Origin: Actinophytocola sp035995025
GTDB lineage: Bacteria > Actinomycetota > Actinomycetes > Mycobacteriales > Pseudonocardiaceae
NCBI GenBank assembly: GCA_035995025.1
Contig: DASYKY010000113.1
Coordinates: 1 to 64,000 of the forward strand
Length of the DNA: 64,000 bases
Direction of reading: 5' to 3'
Below the pieces are notes generated by a model. The model made no database searches. It worked only from the letters and a program-made list of their open reading frames with translations, and was not told where the DNA came from. Shown in pieces: positions 26,373 through 34,330 of this stretch. Positions within the stretch are counted from its first letter, which is position 1; each line of letters starts with the position of its first letter. Position numbers and translations under genes: made by a program.

Positions 26373-27731
26373 ATGCTGGAGAAGGAGCTCATCGGTTTTC
26401 TGTCCGGCGTGTCGTACGACGACCTGCCACCGGAGGCGGTGGACGCCGCCCGGCGGGAGACACTGTGGACACTGGGTACCTCGGTGGCCGGCTCCGGGGC
26501 GGATGGCTCGGACCTGATCCGGCGGTTCGCCGCGGACATCGGTGGTAGTCCACAAGCGACGGTACTGGGGGTGGGCGACCGGCTGCCGGCAAGTGTCGCC
26601 GGATTCGTCAACGGGTGCTTCGCCAAGGCGCTGGAGTACGAGGACAAGCTGTGGATCGACGACGGCCACGGCTACGCGATCGGCACCTCGGTGGTGCCCG
26701 CGGCACTGGCCGCCGCGGAGCTGGTCGGCGGCGTGGACGGCAGGACCCTTCTCACCGCCGTCGCCGCGGCCACCGACGTACAGGCGCGGCTGGTGCGCTC
26801 GGTGCACGGCCTGCTGGAGAGCGGCTGGAACGGCACCTACATCTTCGGGGCGCTCGGCGCGGCCATGGCGGCCGGGAGACTGCTCGGCCTGGCGGGGTCC
26901 GACCTGACCAACGCACTCGGCCTCGCCTACGCCCAGGCGTGCGGGAACTTCCAGGGCCAGGTGGAAGGTGTGCTGGGCGTGCGGATGCAGAGCGGTTTCG
27001 GTGTCCGCAACGGGATCAGCGCGGCGCAGCTGGCCAAGCTGGGTGCCACGGGCACCGCTGAGTTCCTCACCGGCAGGTACGGGATGTTTCGGCTGCACTT
27101 CGGTGCCCTCGACGTCGACGAACCGTCCATCGTGGATGGTCTGGGCGTCGACTTCCACGGCACCCGGCTGGGCTACAAGGCCTATCCCTGTGGCGCGGTG
27201 GCGCACCCGGCCCTCGACGCGCTGCGGTCCCTCGACATCGGACCCGCGCGGGAGATCGCCCGGATCACGGTCTTCGCGACGCCGCGGGCCGAGATCATGT
27301 GCGAGCCGGCCGAGCACCGCCGTGCGCCGCGCAGCCACGTCGAGGCCCAGTTCAGCCTGCCGTGGGTGGTCGCCTGCGTGGCGGTGGACGGCGACCTGCG
27401 ACTGCGGCACTTCGAGGACGAGGCACTGGCCGATCCGCGGATCCGTTCGCTGGCCGGCCGGATCGAGGTGGACCTGAACGGGGACCGCAAGGACTGCCAT
27501 GTCGAGGTGGAGCTCGCCGGCGGTGAGGTGCTGCGGTCGAGCTCCGTCGGCGCGGCGAGGGGGCACGGGTCGAACCCGCAGACGACCGACGAACTGGTCG
27601 AGCGGTACCGGGACTGCGTCACGGCCGGCGCGAAGCCGCTGGACGAGACACGAACCGAGCGGGCGAAGGACCTGATCCTCCGGCTGGAGGGTGTCGGCGA
27701 TGTCCGGGACATCGTGGCGCTGCTCGCCTAG
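26373..27731 (+). CDS. MmgE/PrpD family protein (second copy)
   Basis: This 452-residue protein is a second MmgE/PrpD homologue, clearly divergent from the first. The motif region reads VNGCFAKALEYEDKLWIDDGHG in place of GHADELD, and FHGTRLGYKAYPCGAVAHPALDAL matches the family's Lys/Cys-containing lid. Two copies side by side suggest two steps on related substrates, or a heteromeric enzyme. It precedes the lipoprotein gene by 38 bases. Confidence 0.85.
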   Translation: MLEKELIGFLSGVSYDDLPPEAVDAARRETLWTLGTSVAGSGADGSDLIRRFAADIGGSPQATVLGVGDRLPASVAGFVNGCFAKALEYEDKLWIDDGHGYAIGTSVVPAALAAAELVGGVDGRTLLTAVAAATDVQARLVRSVHGLLESGWNGTYIFGALGAAMAAGRLLGLAGSDLTNALGLAYAQACGNFQGQVEGVLGVRMQSGFGVRNGISAAQLAKLGATGTAEFLTGRYGMFRLHFGALDVDEPSIVDGLGVDFHGTRLGYKAYPCGAVAHPALDALRSLDIGPAREIARITVFATPRAEIMCEPAEHRRAPRSHVEAQFSLPWVVACVAVDGDLRLRHFEDEALADPRIRSLAGRIEVDLNGDRKDCHVEVELAGGEVLRSSSVGAARGHGSNPQTTDELVERYRDCVTAGAKPLDETRTERAKDLILRLEGVGDVRDIVALLA

Positions 27732-27769
27732 CCGGTTCCACTCTTCCCATTCCCAGAAAGGGCTACGAC

Positions 27770-28837
27770 ATGAGATCGCGGAACCGGCGGTTACGCCTTT
27801 CAGTCTTGCTGTTCGCGGCCGTGCTGGTGGCTGCGGGCTGCGGCGAGGCAGCGCCCGAGCCGGGTGCCAACAAGGTCGACCGCCAGGACGACCAGCTCGC
27901 CAAGGCCCAGGACGAGGGTGAGGTGACCTGGTACGCCGGGCTGGAGCAGGGCCTCGTGGACAAGATAGCGGCCGGGTTCGAGAAGAAGACGGGCATCTCG
28001 GTGGACGCCATCCGTCTCGGTGGCGAGGAGGCGTCCACCCGCCTGTTGCAGGAGAACGACGCCGGGGTGCACCTGGCCGACGTCGTCTACACCGGGAACG
28101 AGGGCAACTTCGTCGACTTCAAGAAGCGCGGCCTGCTCGCGCCGTACCGCTCGGCCGAGGTGAGCCACTTCGACAAGGCCTACTACGACGAGGACCTGAC
28201 GTACTACGTGCCTTACGCCAACCGGTTCTGGATGGTCTACAACACGAACCTGGTGCCGGAGTCCGAGGTGCCGAAGGGCTACGCGGACCTGGCCGATCCG
28301 AAGTGGAGCGGAGCGCTGGCGATCTCGCACCCCGGCTACAGCGTCGGCGCGGCGATCGTGCCGTTCTTCTGGTCGCAGACCGACGGGCTCGGGCTGGACC
28401 TGATGGACAAGATCGCCGCCAACAAGCCGCTGATCAACCAGTCCGTGCACGACAGCATGGCCGCGGTGATCTCGGGCGAACGCAAGATCGCGGTCGTGGT
28501 CAACGACGCCGGGTTCTACACCGATGGCAAGGGCGCTCCGGTCAAGGCCATCTACCCGGCGGAGGGCGTGCCGACCTCGGGTGGCGGTGTCGGCGTGGCG
28601 AAGCAGGCCCCACACCCCTATGCCGCACGCGAGTTGCTCGACTACATCATGTCCCAGGAAGGCCAGCAGATCATGGCCGACGAGTCTCGCACGGTGTTCC
28701 GCGACGACGTGAAGTACCCGACCGGCTATGTGCCGCCGACCAGTGGTGACCAGAACCTCTACGTGGTCGATCCCGCGAAGTTCGCCGCCGAGCACGACGA
28801 GATCGTCGCTCACTTCCAGAAGGTGTTCGGGGTCTAG
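27770..28837 (+). CDS. ABC transporter substrate-binding lipoprotein (family 1, iron/phosphonate type)
   Basis: The 355-residue protein starts with a lipoprotein signal (basic residues, a hydrophobic stretch and lipobox VAAGCGE, Cys24). Then EGEVTWYAGLEQGLVDKIAAGF and DVVYTGNEGNFVDFKKRGLLAPY follow the pattern of Fe3+/2-aminoethylphosphonate/thiamine-type binding proteins. It would deliver substrate to the permease encoded three bases downstream. The context with PrpD-like enzymes suggests a carboxylate or carboxylate-chelate ligand, which is inference. Confidence 0.9.
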   Translation: MRSRNRRLRLSVLLFAAVLVAAGCGEAAPEPGANKVDRQDDQLAKAQDEGEVTWYAGLEQGLVDKIAAGFEKKTGISVDAIRLGGEEASTRLLQENDAGVHLADVVYTGNEGNFVDFKKRGLLAPYRSAEVSHFDKAYYDEDLTYYVPYANRFWMVYNTNLVPESEVPKGYADLADPKWSGALAISHPGYSVGAAIVPFFWSQTDGLGLDLMDKIAANKPLINQSVHDSMAAVISGERKIAVVVNDAGFYTDGKGAPVKAIYPAEGVPTSGGGVGVAKQAPHPYAARELLDYIMSQEGQQIMADESRTVFRDDVKYPTGYVPPTSGDQNLYVVDPAKFAAEHDEIVAHFQKVFGV

Positions 28838-28840
28838 CCG

Positions 28841-30589
28841 ATGGCCACCGTCACGGCGCCGGAGGTGCGCGAGGATCCGGCCAGCGGTGAGACCGGCCTG
28901 CGGCGCCGGGCGCGGTCGGCGCTGCAGCGGTATCCGCTACCGCTGGTCACCGCACTCGTCCTCGCGGTGCTGGTCCTCCCGCCGCTGGGCTGGCTGCTCG
29001 TGCTCAGCACCCGCGTCGAGGGTGGCGGCGGTCTGACGCTCGCCAACTTCGCCACCGTGCTGTCCGACGAGCGCTACCTCGGCGCGATCGGGCGGTCGCT
29101 GTACATCGGCTGGTTCGTCGGGGTGCTCTGCATCGTGCTGTCCGCCCCGGCGGCGTGGGCGGTCGCCAAGACCGACATGCCGGGGCGCACCACGGTCCGG
29201 GTGCTGATCGTGGGCAGCTTCGTGCTCCCGTCCTTCCTCGGCGCGCTGGCCTGGATCCTGCTCGCCGGACCGAACGCCGGCATCCTCAACCGGGTCTACC
29301 GGGCGGTCACCGGCGCGAGCAGCGGGCTGTTCAACATCTACACCCTCGGTGGGCTGATCTTCGTCATCACCATGTCGATGTACCCACTGTGTTTCCTGCT
29401 GCTGTCCACCGCGCTGGAGAACGTGCCGGCCGACTCCGAGGACGCGGCGACGATCCTCGGGGCAAGCGGGCGCAAGGTGGCGCTGAGCATCACCATCCCG
29501 CTCGTCACCACCGCGGTCCTCGGCGGGTTCATCCTGGTCTTCCTCGAGGCCATCTCGGTGTTCGGACCGCCCGCGATGCTGGCCATCCCGAGTGGCTTCC
29601 ACGTGATCACGACGCAGATCTACGCGCTGCTGCAGTACCCCCAGCACCTGGAACTGGCCGCCGCGCTCTCGATGCCGCTGCTGCTCATCACGCTGCTCCT
29701 GGTCTGGTTGCAGCGGCGGTTCATCGGCCGGCGCGGCTACGTGACCGTGACCGGCAAGTCCGGCGCCCGGCGGGCGATCGCACTCGGCAAGTGGAAATGG
29801 CTGGCGGTCGGCTACTGCTGGCTGCTGATCGTCGTGTCGCTGGTGCTGCCGGTGGCCGTGCTGCTCTGGGTGGCACTGTCCAAGTCGTGGGGGCAGGGCT
29901 TCGGGCTGTCCAACTTGACCCTCGACAACTTCAGGTACGTCCTGTTCGACTACCGGCCGGCGCGCTCCGCACTGTTCAACAGCCTCACCCTGGCCATCCT
30001 CGCCGCGACGGCCGCCTCGGTGCTCGCCGCGCTCATCTCCTACGTCACCTCGCGTCGGCTGGTGCGCGGACACCAGATACTGCCGGTACTGACGATGGCG
30101 CCGGTGGTGCTGCCGGGCCTCGTGCTTGCCGTCGGTCTGTTCATGACCTACGCCCGGCCGCCGTTCGTGCTGTACGGCACGATCTGGGTGCTGTTCATCG
30201 CCTTCGTGACGAAGTTCCTGCCCTACGCCTACATCAACACCAGCTCGGCTATCAGCTCGCTCGACACCGATCTCGAGGACGCCGGCCGGATCATGGGGGC
30301 GACCCGAACCCGCACCCTCGCCCGCATCGTCTTCCCGCTGATGAAGGGCGGCATCATGTCCGCCTGGATCCTCGTGTTCATGGTGTCGCTCCACGAGCTG
30401 AGTGCCTCGGTGCTGCTCTACACCTCCAAGTCCAGAGTGTTGTCGATCGTGCTGCTCGATCTGCAGAGTGACGGCCGGTACGAGGACGCCGCCGTCGTCG
30501 GCATCCTCCTGCTCGCCGTCACGCTGGTCATCGTCGGGATCGGCTACCGGGTGATCGGCAAGGACATCGTCAACATGCGGACGAATTGA
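28841..30589 (+). CDS. ABC transporter permease, fused two-domain (FbpB-like)
   Basis: The 582-residue protein has two binding-protein-dependent permease domains in tandem (about residues 75-285 and 365-575), each with six membrane segments. Both EAA loops are visible: EDAATILGASGRKVALSITIP in the first half and EDAGRIMGATRTRTLARIVFP in the second. This matches FbpB/ThiP-type single-chain permeases. It sits between the binding protein and ATPase genes with 3- and 9-base gaps. Confidence 0.92.
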   Translation: MATVTAPEVREDPASGETGLRRRARSALQRYPLPLVTALVLAVLVLPPLGWLLVLSTRVEGGGGLTLANFATVLSDERYLGAIGRSLYIGWFVGVLCIVLSAPAAWAVAKTDMPGRTTVRVLIVGSFVLPSFLGALAWILLAGPNAGILNRVYRAVTGASSGLFNIYTLGGLIFVITMSMYPLCFLLLSTALENVPADSEDAATILGASGRKVALSITIPLVTTAVLGGFILVFLEAISVFGPPAMLAIPSGFHVITTQIYALLQYPQHLELAAALSMPLLLITLLLVWLQRRFIGRRGYVTVTGKSGARRAIALGKWKWLAVGYCWLLIVVSLVLPVAVLLWVALSKSWGQGFGLSNLTLDNFRYVLFDYRPARSALFNSLTLAILAATAASVLAALISYVTSRRLVRGHQILPVLTMAPVVLPGLVLAVGLFMTYARPPFVLYGTIWVLFIAFVTKFLPYAYINTSSAISSLDTDLEDAGRIMGATRTRTLARIVFPLMKGGIMSAWILVFMVSLHELSASVLLYTSKSRVLSIVLLDLQSDGRYEDAAVVGILLLAVTLVIVGIGYRVIGKDIVNMRTN

Positions 30590-30598
30590 GGGCCCACT

Positions 30599-31693
30599 GT
30601 GGACGGACTCGAGATCTCCCAGCTGTGCAAGAACTTCGACGAGACACCGGTTGTGGACCGGATCGACCTCAGCGTGCGCTCCGGTGAGTTCGTCTCCCTG
30701 CTCGGGCCTTCCGGCTGCGGCAAGACGACCACCCTTCGCATGATCGCGGGACTGCTCGGCCCGTCGGCCGGGACGGTCGAGCTGGACGGCCGCATGCTCT
30801 CGCGCGACGGCACGCTGCTCGTTCCGCCGGAGCGGCGGAACATGTCGATGATCTTCCAGAGCTACGCCGTCTGGCCGCACAAGAAGGTGTTCGACAACGT
30901 CGCCTTCGGGGTCCGGCTGCGCAAGCTCCCGGCGGCCGAGACCAGGAGGCGGGTGCTGTCCGCGCTGGAGGTCGTGAAGATGGCGCACCTCGCCGACCGC
31001 TACCCCGGCCAGCTCAGCGGCGGCCAGCAGCAGCGCGTCGGCCTGGCCCGCGCGCTGGCCGTCGAACCGCGCGTGCTTCTCATGGACGAGCCGCTGAGCA
31101 ACCTGGACGCGTCGCTTCGCGAGGAGATGCGATTCGAGATCAGAAGGATCCACGACGAGTTCAAGATCACCACTGTGTACGTGACCCACGACATCTCCGA
31201 GGCCATCGTGGCCTCCGACCGGATCGCCCTGATGAACGGCGGCCGAATCGAGCAGGTCGGCTCGCCGGTGGAGCTCTACGAGAATCCGCGGACCTCGTTC
31301 GCCGCCGGGTTCATCGGCCCGGTCAACCTCCTGCCGGCAACCGCGGCCGGACCCGACGTCGTCGAGCTGTCCGAGTACCCCGGGAGCCTGCGGCTGCCGG
31401 CCGACGCGAAGGTCCCGGCCGGCTCGAAGGTCACCGTCGCGTTCCGACCGCACGACGCGACCCTCGCCGCGGCCGGCAGTCCGGTCCCCGGTGACCACAA
31501 CGTGCTCGACGGAACCGTGGCGCGACAGGCCTACGTCGGCCACGCACGCGACTACGTACTACGGCTCGCGGCCTCCGAGCGGACCATTCGCGTGATCACG
31601 CCACCCAGCGTCGACTTCGCGCCCGGCGAAGCCGTGTCGGCGCTCATCCCGGTGCCCCGTTGCCGACCGGTGTCGGACGACACTCGGCCGTAG
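30599..31693 (+). CDS. ABC transporter ATP-binding protein (FbpC/PotA-like)
   Basis: The 364-residue ATPase has Walker A GPSGCGKTTT (about residues 35-44), Q-loop IFQSYAVWPHKKVFDNVAFG, signature LSGGQQQRVGLARAL, Walker B VLLMDEPLSNLD and the switch His in VTHDISEA. A C-terminal TOBE domain follows (FRPHDATL). The GTG at 30599 is nine bases after the permease stop. It completes the importer. Confidence 0.93.
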   Translation: MDGLEISQLCKNFDETPVVDRIDLSVRSGEFVSLLGPSGCGKTTTLRMIAGLLGPSAGTVELDGRMLSRDGTLLVPPERRNMSMIFQSYAVWPHKKVFDNVAFGVRLRKLPAAETRRRVLSALEVVKMAHLADRYPGQLSGGQQQRVGLARALAVEPRVLLMDEPLSNLDASLREEMRFEIRRIHDEFKITTVYVTHDISEAIVASDRIALMNGGRIEQVGSPVELYENPRTSFAAGFIGPVNLLPATAAGPDVVELSEYPGSLRLPADAKVPAGSKVTVAFRPHDATLAAAGSPVPGDHNVLDGTVARQAYVGHARDYVLRLAASERTIRVITPPSVDFAPGEAVSALIPVPRCRPVSDDTRP

Positions 31694-31746
31694 CACCGCT
31701 CGCGGGCTGAATGGTCCACATTGGACATCGCCAGTCCGGCCGTGGC

Positions 31747-32592
31747 CTACTGGTTACCGTCGGATGTGGCGGTGAGGCGGAAGCCGCGGCGGATCCCGGA
31801 TTCGAACGCCCCGGCCGGTAGTATCCGCCGGAGGAGCGTGAACTGCCGTGCCTCCTTGGTGATCCGGGTGCGCAGCGGCGGGTGCTCGCTGGTGGCGAGG
31901 GCGGTTACGGTGCGGGCCACGACGTCGGGGCCGGGTGCCTTGCGCTCGTAGTCGGCCATCACGGCGAGCGCGTTCGCGCGGGGCGCGGTGTAGGCGTCCA
32001 TCGCCGGCGCGTGGGGCTTCGCGTAGAACGGTGTCTTGATCGAGCCGGGTTCGACGAGCGCTACCTGGATCCCGAACGGGCGTACCTCGTGGCGCAGCGT
32101 CTCCATCAGTCCCTCGACGGCGAACTTGCTCGCGTTGTAGTGACCCCAGAACGGTACCGGCACCAGCCCGGCCAGCGAGCTGACGGTGATCACGTGCCCG
32201 GTGCCGCGCTCTCGCATTGCGGGGAGCACGGCGAGCGTCGCGCGCAGCACGCCGAAGTAGTTGGTTTCGAACTGCGCCTTCGCGTCCTCGAGCGGGATCT
32301 CTTCGACGGCGCCGGCGCACAGATAGCCGGCGTTGTTGACCAGCACGTCGATGCGCCCCGCCGCGGCGAGCACCGAGTCGACCCCGGCGCGGACCGACTC
32401 GTCGTCGTTGACGTCCATCGCGATGTGCTCGACGCCGTGCTCGACGCCGTGTTCGCTGCCGTGTTCGCCGCCGCCCGGCTTCCGGCGGGACGCCCCGAAG
32501 ACCCGGTAGCCCGCCTCGGCCAGCCGGCCGGCGATCGCCTCGCCGATACCCGACGACGCTCCGGTCACGACTGCCACACGCCGTTCGGCCAT
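31747..32592 (-). CDS. Short-chain dehydrogenase/reductase
   Basis: The 281-residue SDR has TGASSGIGEAIA (cofactor), NNAG, VSSLAG with catalytic Ser, and YNASK with catalytic Tyr and Lys. Between beta 2 and beta 3 an insertion of repeated Glu-His-Gly units (EHGSEHGVEHGVEH) comes from a 12-base tandem repeat. ATG 32592 is preceded by GGGAGGG. It is divergent from an HxlR regulator with an 80-base gap containing a dyad, so it is probably that regulator's target. Confidence 0.9.
   Translation of the reverse strand: MAERRVAVVTGASSGIGEAIAGRLAEAGYRVFGASRRKPGGGEHGSEHGVEHGVEHIAMDVNDDESVRAGVDSVLAAAGRIDVLVNNAGYLCAGAVEEIPLEDAKAQFETNYFGVLRATLAVLPAMRERGTGHVITVSSLAGLVPVPFWGHYNASKFAVEGLMETLRHEVRPFGIQVALVEPGSIKTPFYAKPHAPAMDAYTAPRANALAVMADYERKAPGPDVVARTVTALATSEHPPLRTRITKEARQFTLLRRILPAGAFESGIRRGFRLTATSDGNQ
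32425..32472. repeat. Four-copy 12-base tandem repeat inside the SDR gene
   Basis: Four consecutive 12-base units of the type GTGCTCGACGCC / GTGTTCGCTGCC are found. They encode the EHG(V/S) repeats of the SDR in frame, so copy-number change would not break the gene. Confidence 0.8.
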
Positions 32593-32628
32593 CAATGCCC
32601 TCCCGAGGAAAACGATGTTGGAGGCACC

Positions 32629-32667
32629 GTACCCGAGTGGGTAGCATGTTGCAATGCACTTGGGTAC
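32629..32667. promoter_or_regulatory. Dyad operator between SDR and HxlR regulator
   Basis: GTACCCGAGT (32629-32638) and ACTTGGGTAC (32658-32667) are inverted copies with nine of ten bases matching, centred in the divergent intergenic region. The position and GTAC-flanked arms fit binding of the HxlR-type dimer encoded five bases away, controlling both genes. Confidence 0.65.
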
Positions 32668-32672
32668 CGATC

Positions 32673-33122
32673 ATGCGTAGGACCAACCTCGCCGACCTCC
32701 CGTGCTCGCTGGCCCGGTCGTTGCAGATGGTCGGCGAGCGGTGGACGCTGCTCGTGCTGCGCGACATCAGCCTGGGCTGGAACCGTTTCGACGCGATCCA
32801 CGAGCACATCGGCATCGCGCGCAACATCCTCAAGACACGCCTGGACACCCTCGTCGAACACGAGATCGTCGAGCGCGTGCGCTACCAGGAGCATCCGCCG
32901 CGATACGAGTACGCGCCGACCGCCAAGGGCCGCGAGCTGATGCCGATCCTCCTGGCCATCGTGGCGTGGGGCGACCGGTGGGCCTCACCCGACGGACCAC
33001 CGATGCTGTTCACCCACGAGACCTGCGGGCATGACCTGGTCGCCAGCGTCGTGTGCGAGGCCTGTGGCGGGTCGTTCGACCTGCAGACGACCAGCTTTCG
33101 CCCCGGCCCGGGGCTCAGCTGA
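32673..33122 (+). CDS. HxlR family winged-helix regulator
   Basis: The 149-residue protein has the HxlR core: CSLARSLQMVGERWTLLVLRDISLG, then FDAIHEHIGIARNILKTRLDTL (recognition helix), then EYAPTAKGRELMPIL. It has a C-terminal extension with CEACGG that might bind a metal. HxlR proteins sense reactive electrophiles or other small effectors. ATG 32673 is chosen as the family start; ATG 32646 in the same frame would include part of the operator. Confidence 0.88.
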   Translation: MRRTNLADLPCSLARSLQMVGERWTLLVLRDISLGWNRFDAIHEHIGIARNILKTRLDTLVEHEIVERVRYQEHPPRYEYAPTAKGRELMPILLAIVAWGDRWASPDGPPMLFTHETCGHDLVASVVCEACGGSFDLQTTSFRPGPGLS

Positions 33123-33124
33123 AC

Positions 33125-33140
33125 CCGCCGAGCTCGGCGG
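33125..33140. terminator. GC palindrome between convergent genes
   Basis: CCGCCGAGCTCGGCGG is a perfect 16-base palindrome located just after the HxlR stop and before the stop of PPK2 on the other strand. It may act as a weak bidirectional terminator; no T-run is present. Confidence 0.35.
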
Positions 33141-33165
33141 TGTCAGGTGGTTGCCGGCGGCCGTC

Positions 33166-34122
33166 TCACTTCTTCCGCTTCTTGCGGTGCGAGGTGGCGT
33201 ACGAGTCACGTGCGGCGCCCTCGGGCGCCTCGTCCTCGAGCTCGGACCTCACTGCGAGCAGGTCCTGCCGGCGTTCGTCGCTCACCGTGGGGTACCGCGG
33301 ATCGATCTCGATCAGGGTGTTCGCGAGGACCGCGGCCGCGCAGATGCGGGCGAACCACTTGCGGTCGGCGGGAATGACGTACCACGGCGCCCACTCGGTG
33401 CTGGTGGCGGACAGCACCTCGGAGAACGCCTTCTGGTAGTCGTCCCAGAACCCGCGTTCCCGGACGTCCGCCGCGGAGAACTTCCAGTTGCGGTCGGGCA
33501 CGTCGATCCGCTTGAGGAACCGGGTCCGCTGTTCCTCCTTGGACAGGTTCAGGAACAGTTTCACGACCTTGAACCCGTTGCCGGACAGATAGCGCTCCCA
33601 CTCGTTGATCTCGCGGAAGCGGCGCTGCCACAGCCCGCCGCGCTTGGCGGAGTCGGGCAGCCGCTGGCGGTCCAGGTTCTCCTGGTGCACCCGGACGACG
33701 AGTACCTCCTCGTAGTGCGAGCGGTTGAAGATCCCGATGTCGCCGCGTGAGGGCAGGCGGCAGGCGTAGCGCCACAGGTAGTCGTGGTCGAGCTCCTCCG
33801 TCGAGGGCACCTTGAAGCTGCTGACGTGCACGCCCTGCGGGTTGACCCCGCTCATGACGTGCCGGATCGTGCCGTCCTTGCCGCCGGCGTCCAGCGCCTG
33901 CAGGCAGACGAGCACGCCGTAGGTGTTCTGCGCGGCCAGTCGCCGCTGGTAGTCGGCGAGCAGGGCGATGCCCGTGTCGAGCAGCTTGCGGCCGTGCTTC
34001 TTCTTTGTCATGAAGTCGGCCTTGTAGCCGGGGTCGAAGTCCCTACCGAGACGGACCTTCGAACCGGGCTCCACCCGCAACGGCTCGATGAACTCCGCGA
34101 TGCGCTTTGCCTGATCGGCCAT
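33166..34122 (-). CDS. ppk2: Polyphosphate kinase 2 (PPK2)
   Basis: The 318-residue protein has the PPK2 Walker A-like segment LQALDAGGKDGTIRHVMSG. It also has GVHVSSFKVPSTEELDHDYLWR, the Walker B-like NRSHYEEVLVVRVH and lid Arg residues (LNLSKEEQRTRFLKRID). Family members move phosphate between polyphosphate and nucleotides. ATG 34122 follows GAGGAGG. The Lys/Arg-rich tail (SHRKKRKK) may bind polyphosphate or nucleic acid. Confidence 0.92.
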   Translation of the reverse strand: MADQAKRIAEFIEPLRVEPGSKVRLGRDFDPGYKADFMTKKKHGRKLLDTGIALLADYQRRLAAQNTYGVLVCLQALDAGGKDGTIRHVMSGVNPQGVHVSSFKVPSTEELDHDYLWRYACRLPSRGDIGIFNRSHYEEVLVVRVHQENLDRQRLPDSAKRGGLWQRRFREINEWERYLSGNGFKVVKLFLNLSKEEQRTRFLKRIDVPDRNWKFSAADVRERGFWDDYQKAFSEVLSATSTEWAPWYVIPADRKWFARICAAAVLANTLIEIDPRYPTVSDERRQDLLAVRSELEDEAPEGAARDSYATSHRKKRKK

Positions 34123-34330
34123 CGTCGCCGGCCTCCTCTCGGACGTGTCCGCTCGGCGCCACTGGACGGCCAAGTCCACCCAGGTGTATCCGCGCCTGCT
34201 GCCCGGCCACCTCACACGGCGTAGGTGATGTGGCCGGGCCGCCGAGTCGCCTTTCCTGGTACCGCCGCCTCCAGGAGCGACGGTGGCGACGCCACCGGGT
34301 GTTCGCCGCGGTATGAGACGAGGACCCGCG

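Noticed and set aside
24924..27566. An 880-codon minus-strand frame opposite the PrpD genes
   Set aside because: Both PrpD proteins on the plus strand match their family along their length; the antisense frame shows no domain.
28937..31543. An 868-codon minus-strand frame with Asp/His/Gln-rich sequence
   Set aside because: It is antisense to the ABC permease and ATPase with perfect motifs. The composition is the complement of hydrophobic codons.
31714..31726. GTCCA-CAT-TGGAC inverted repeat between the ABC ATPase and SDR stops
   Set aside because: The five-base arms are too short for a convincing terminator or operator in GC-rich DNA.
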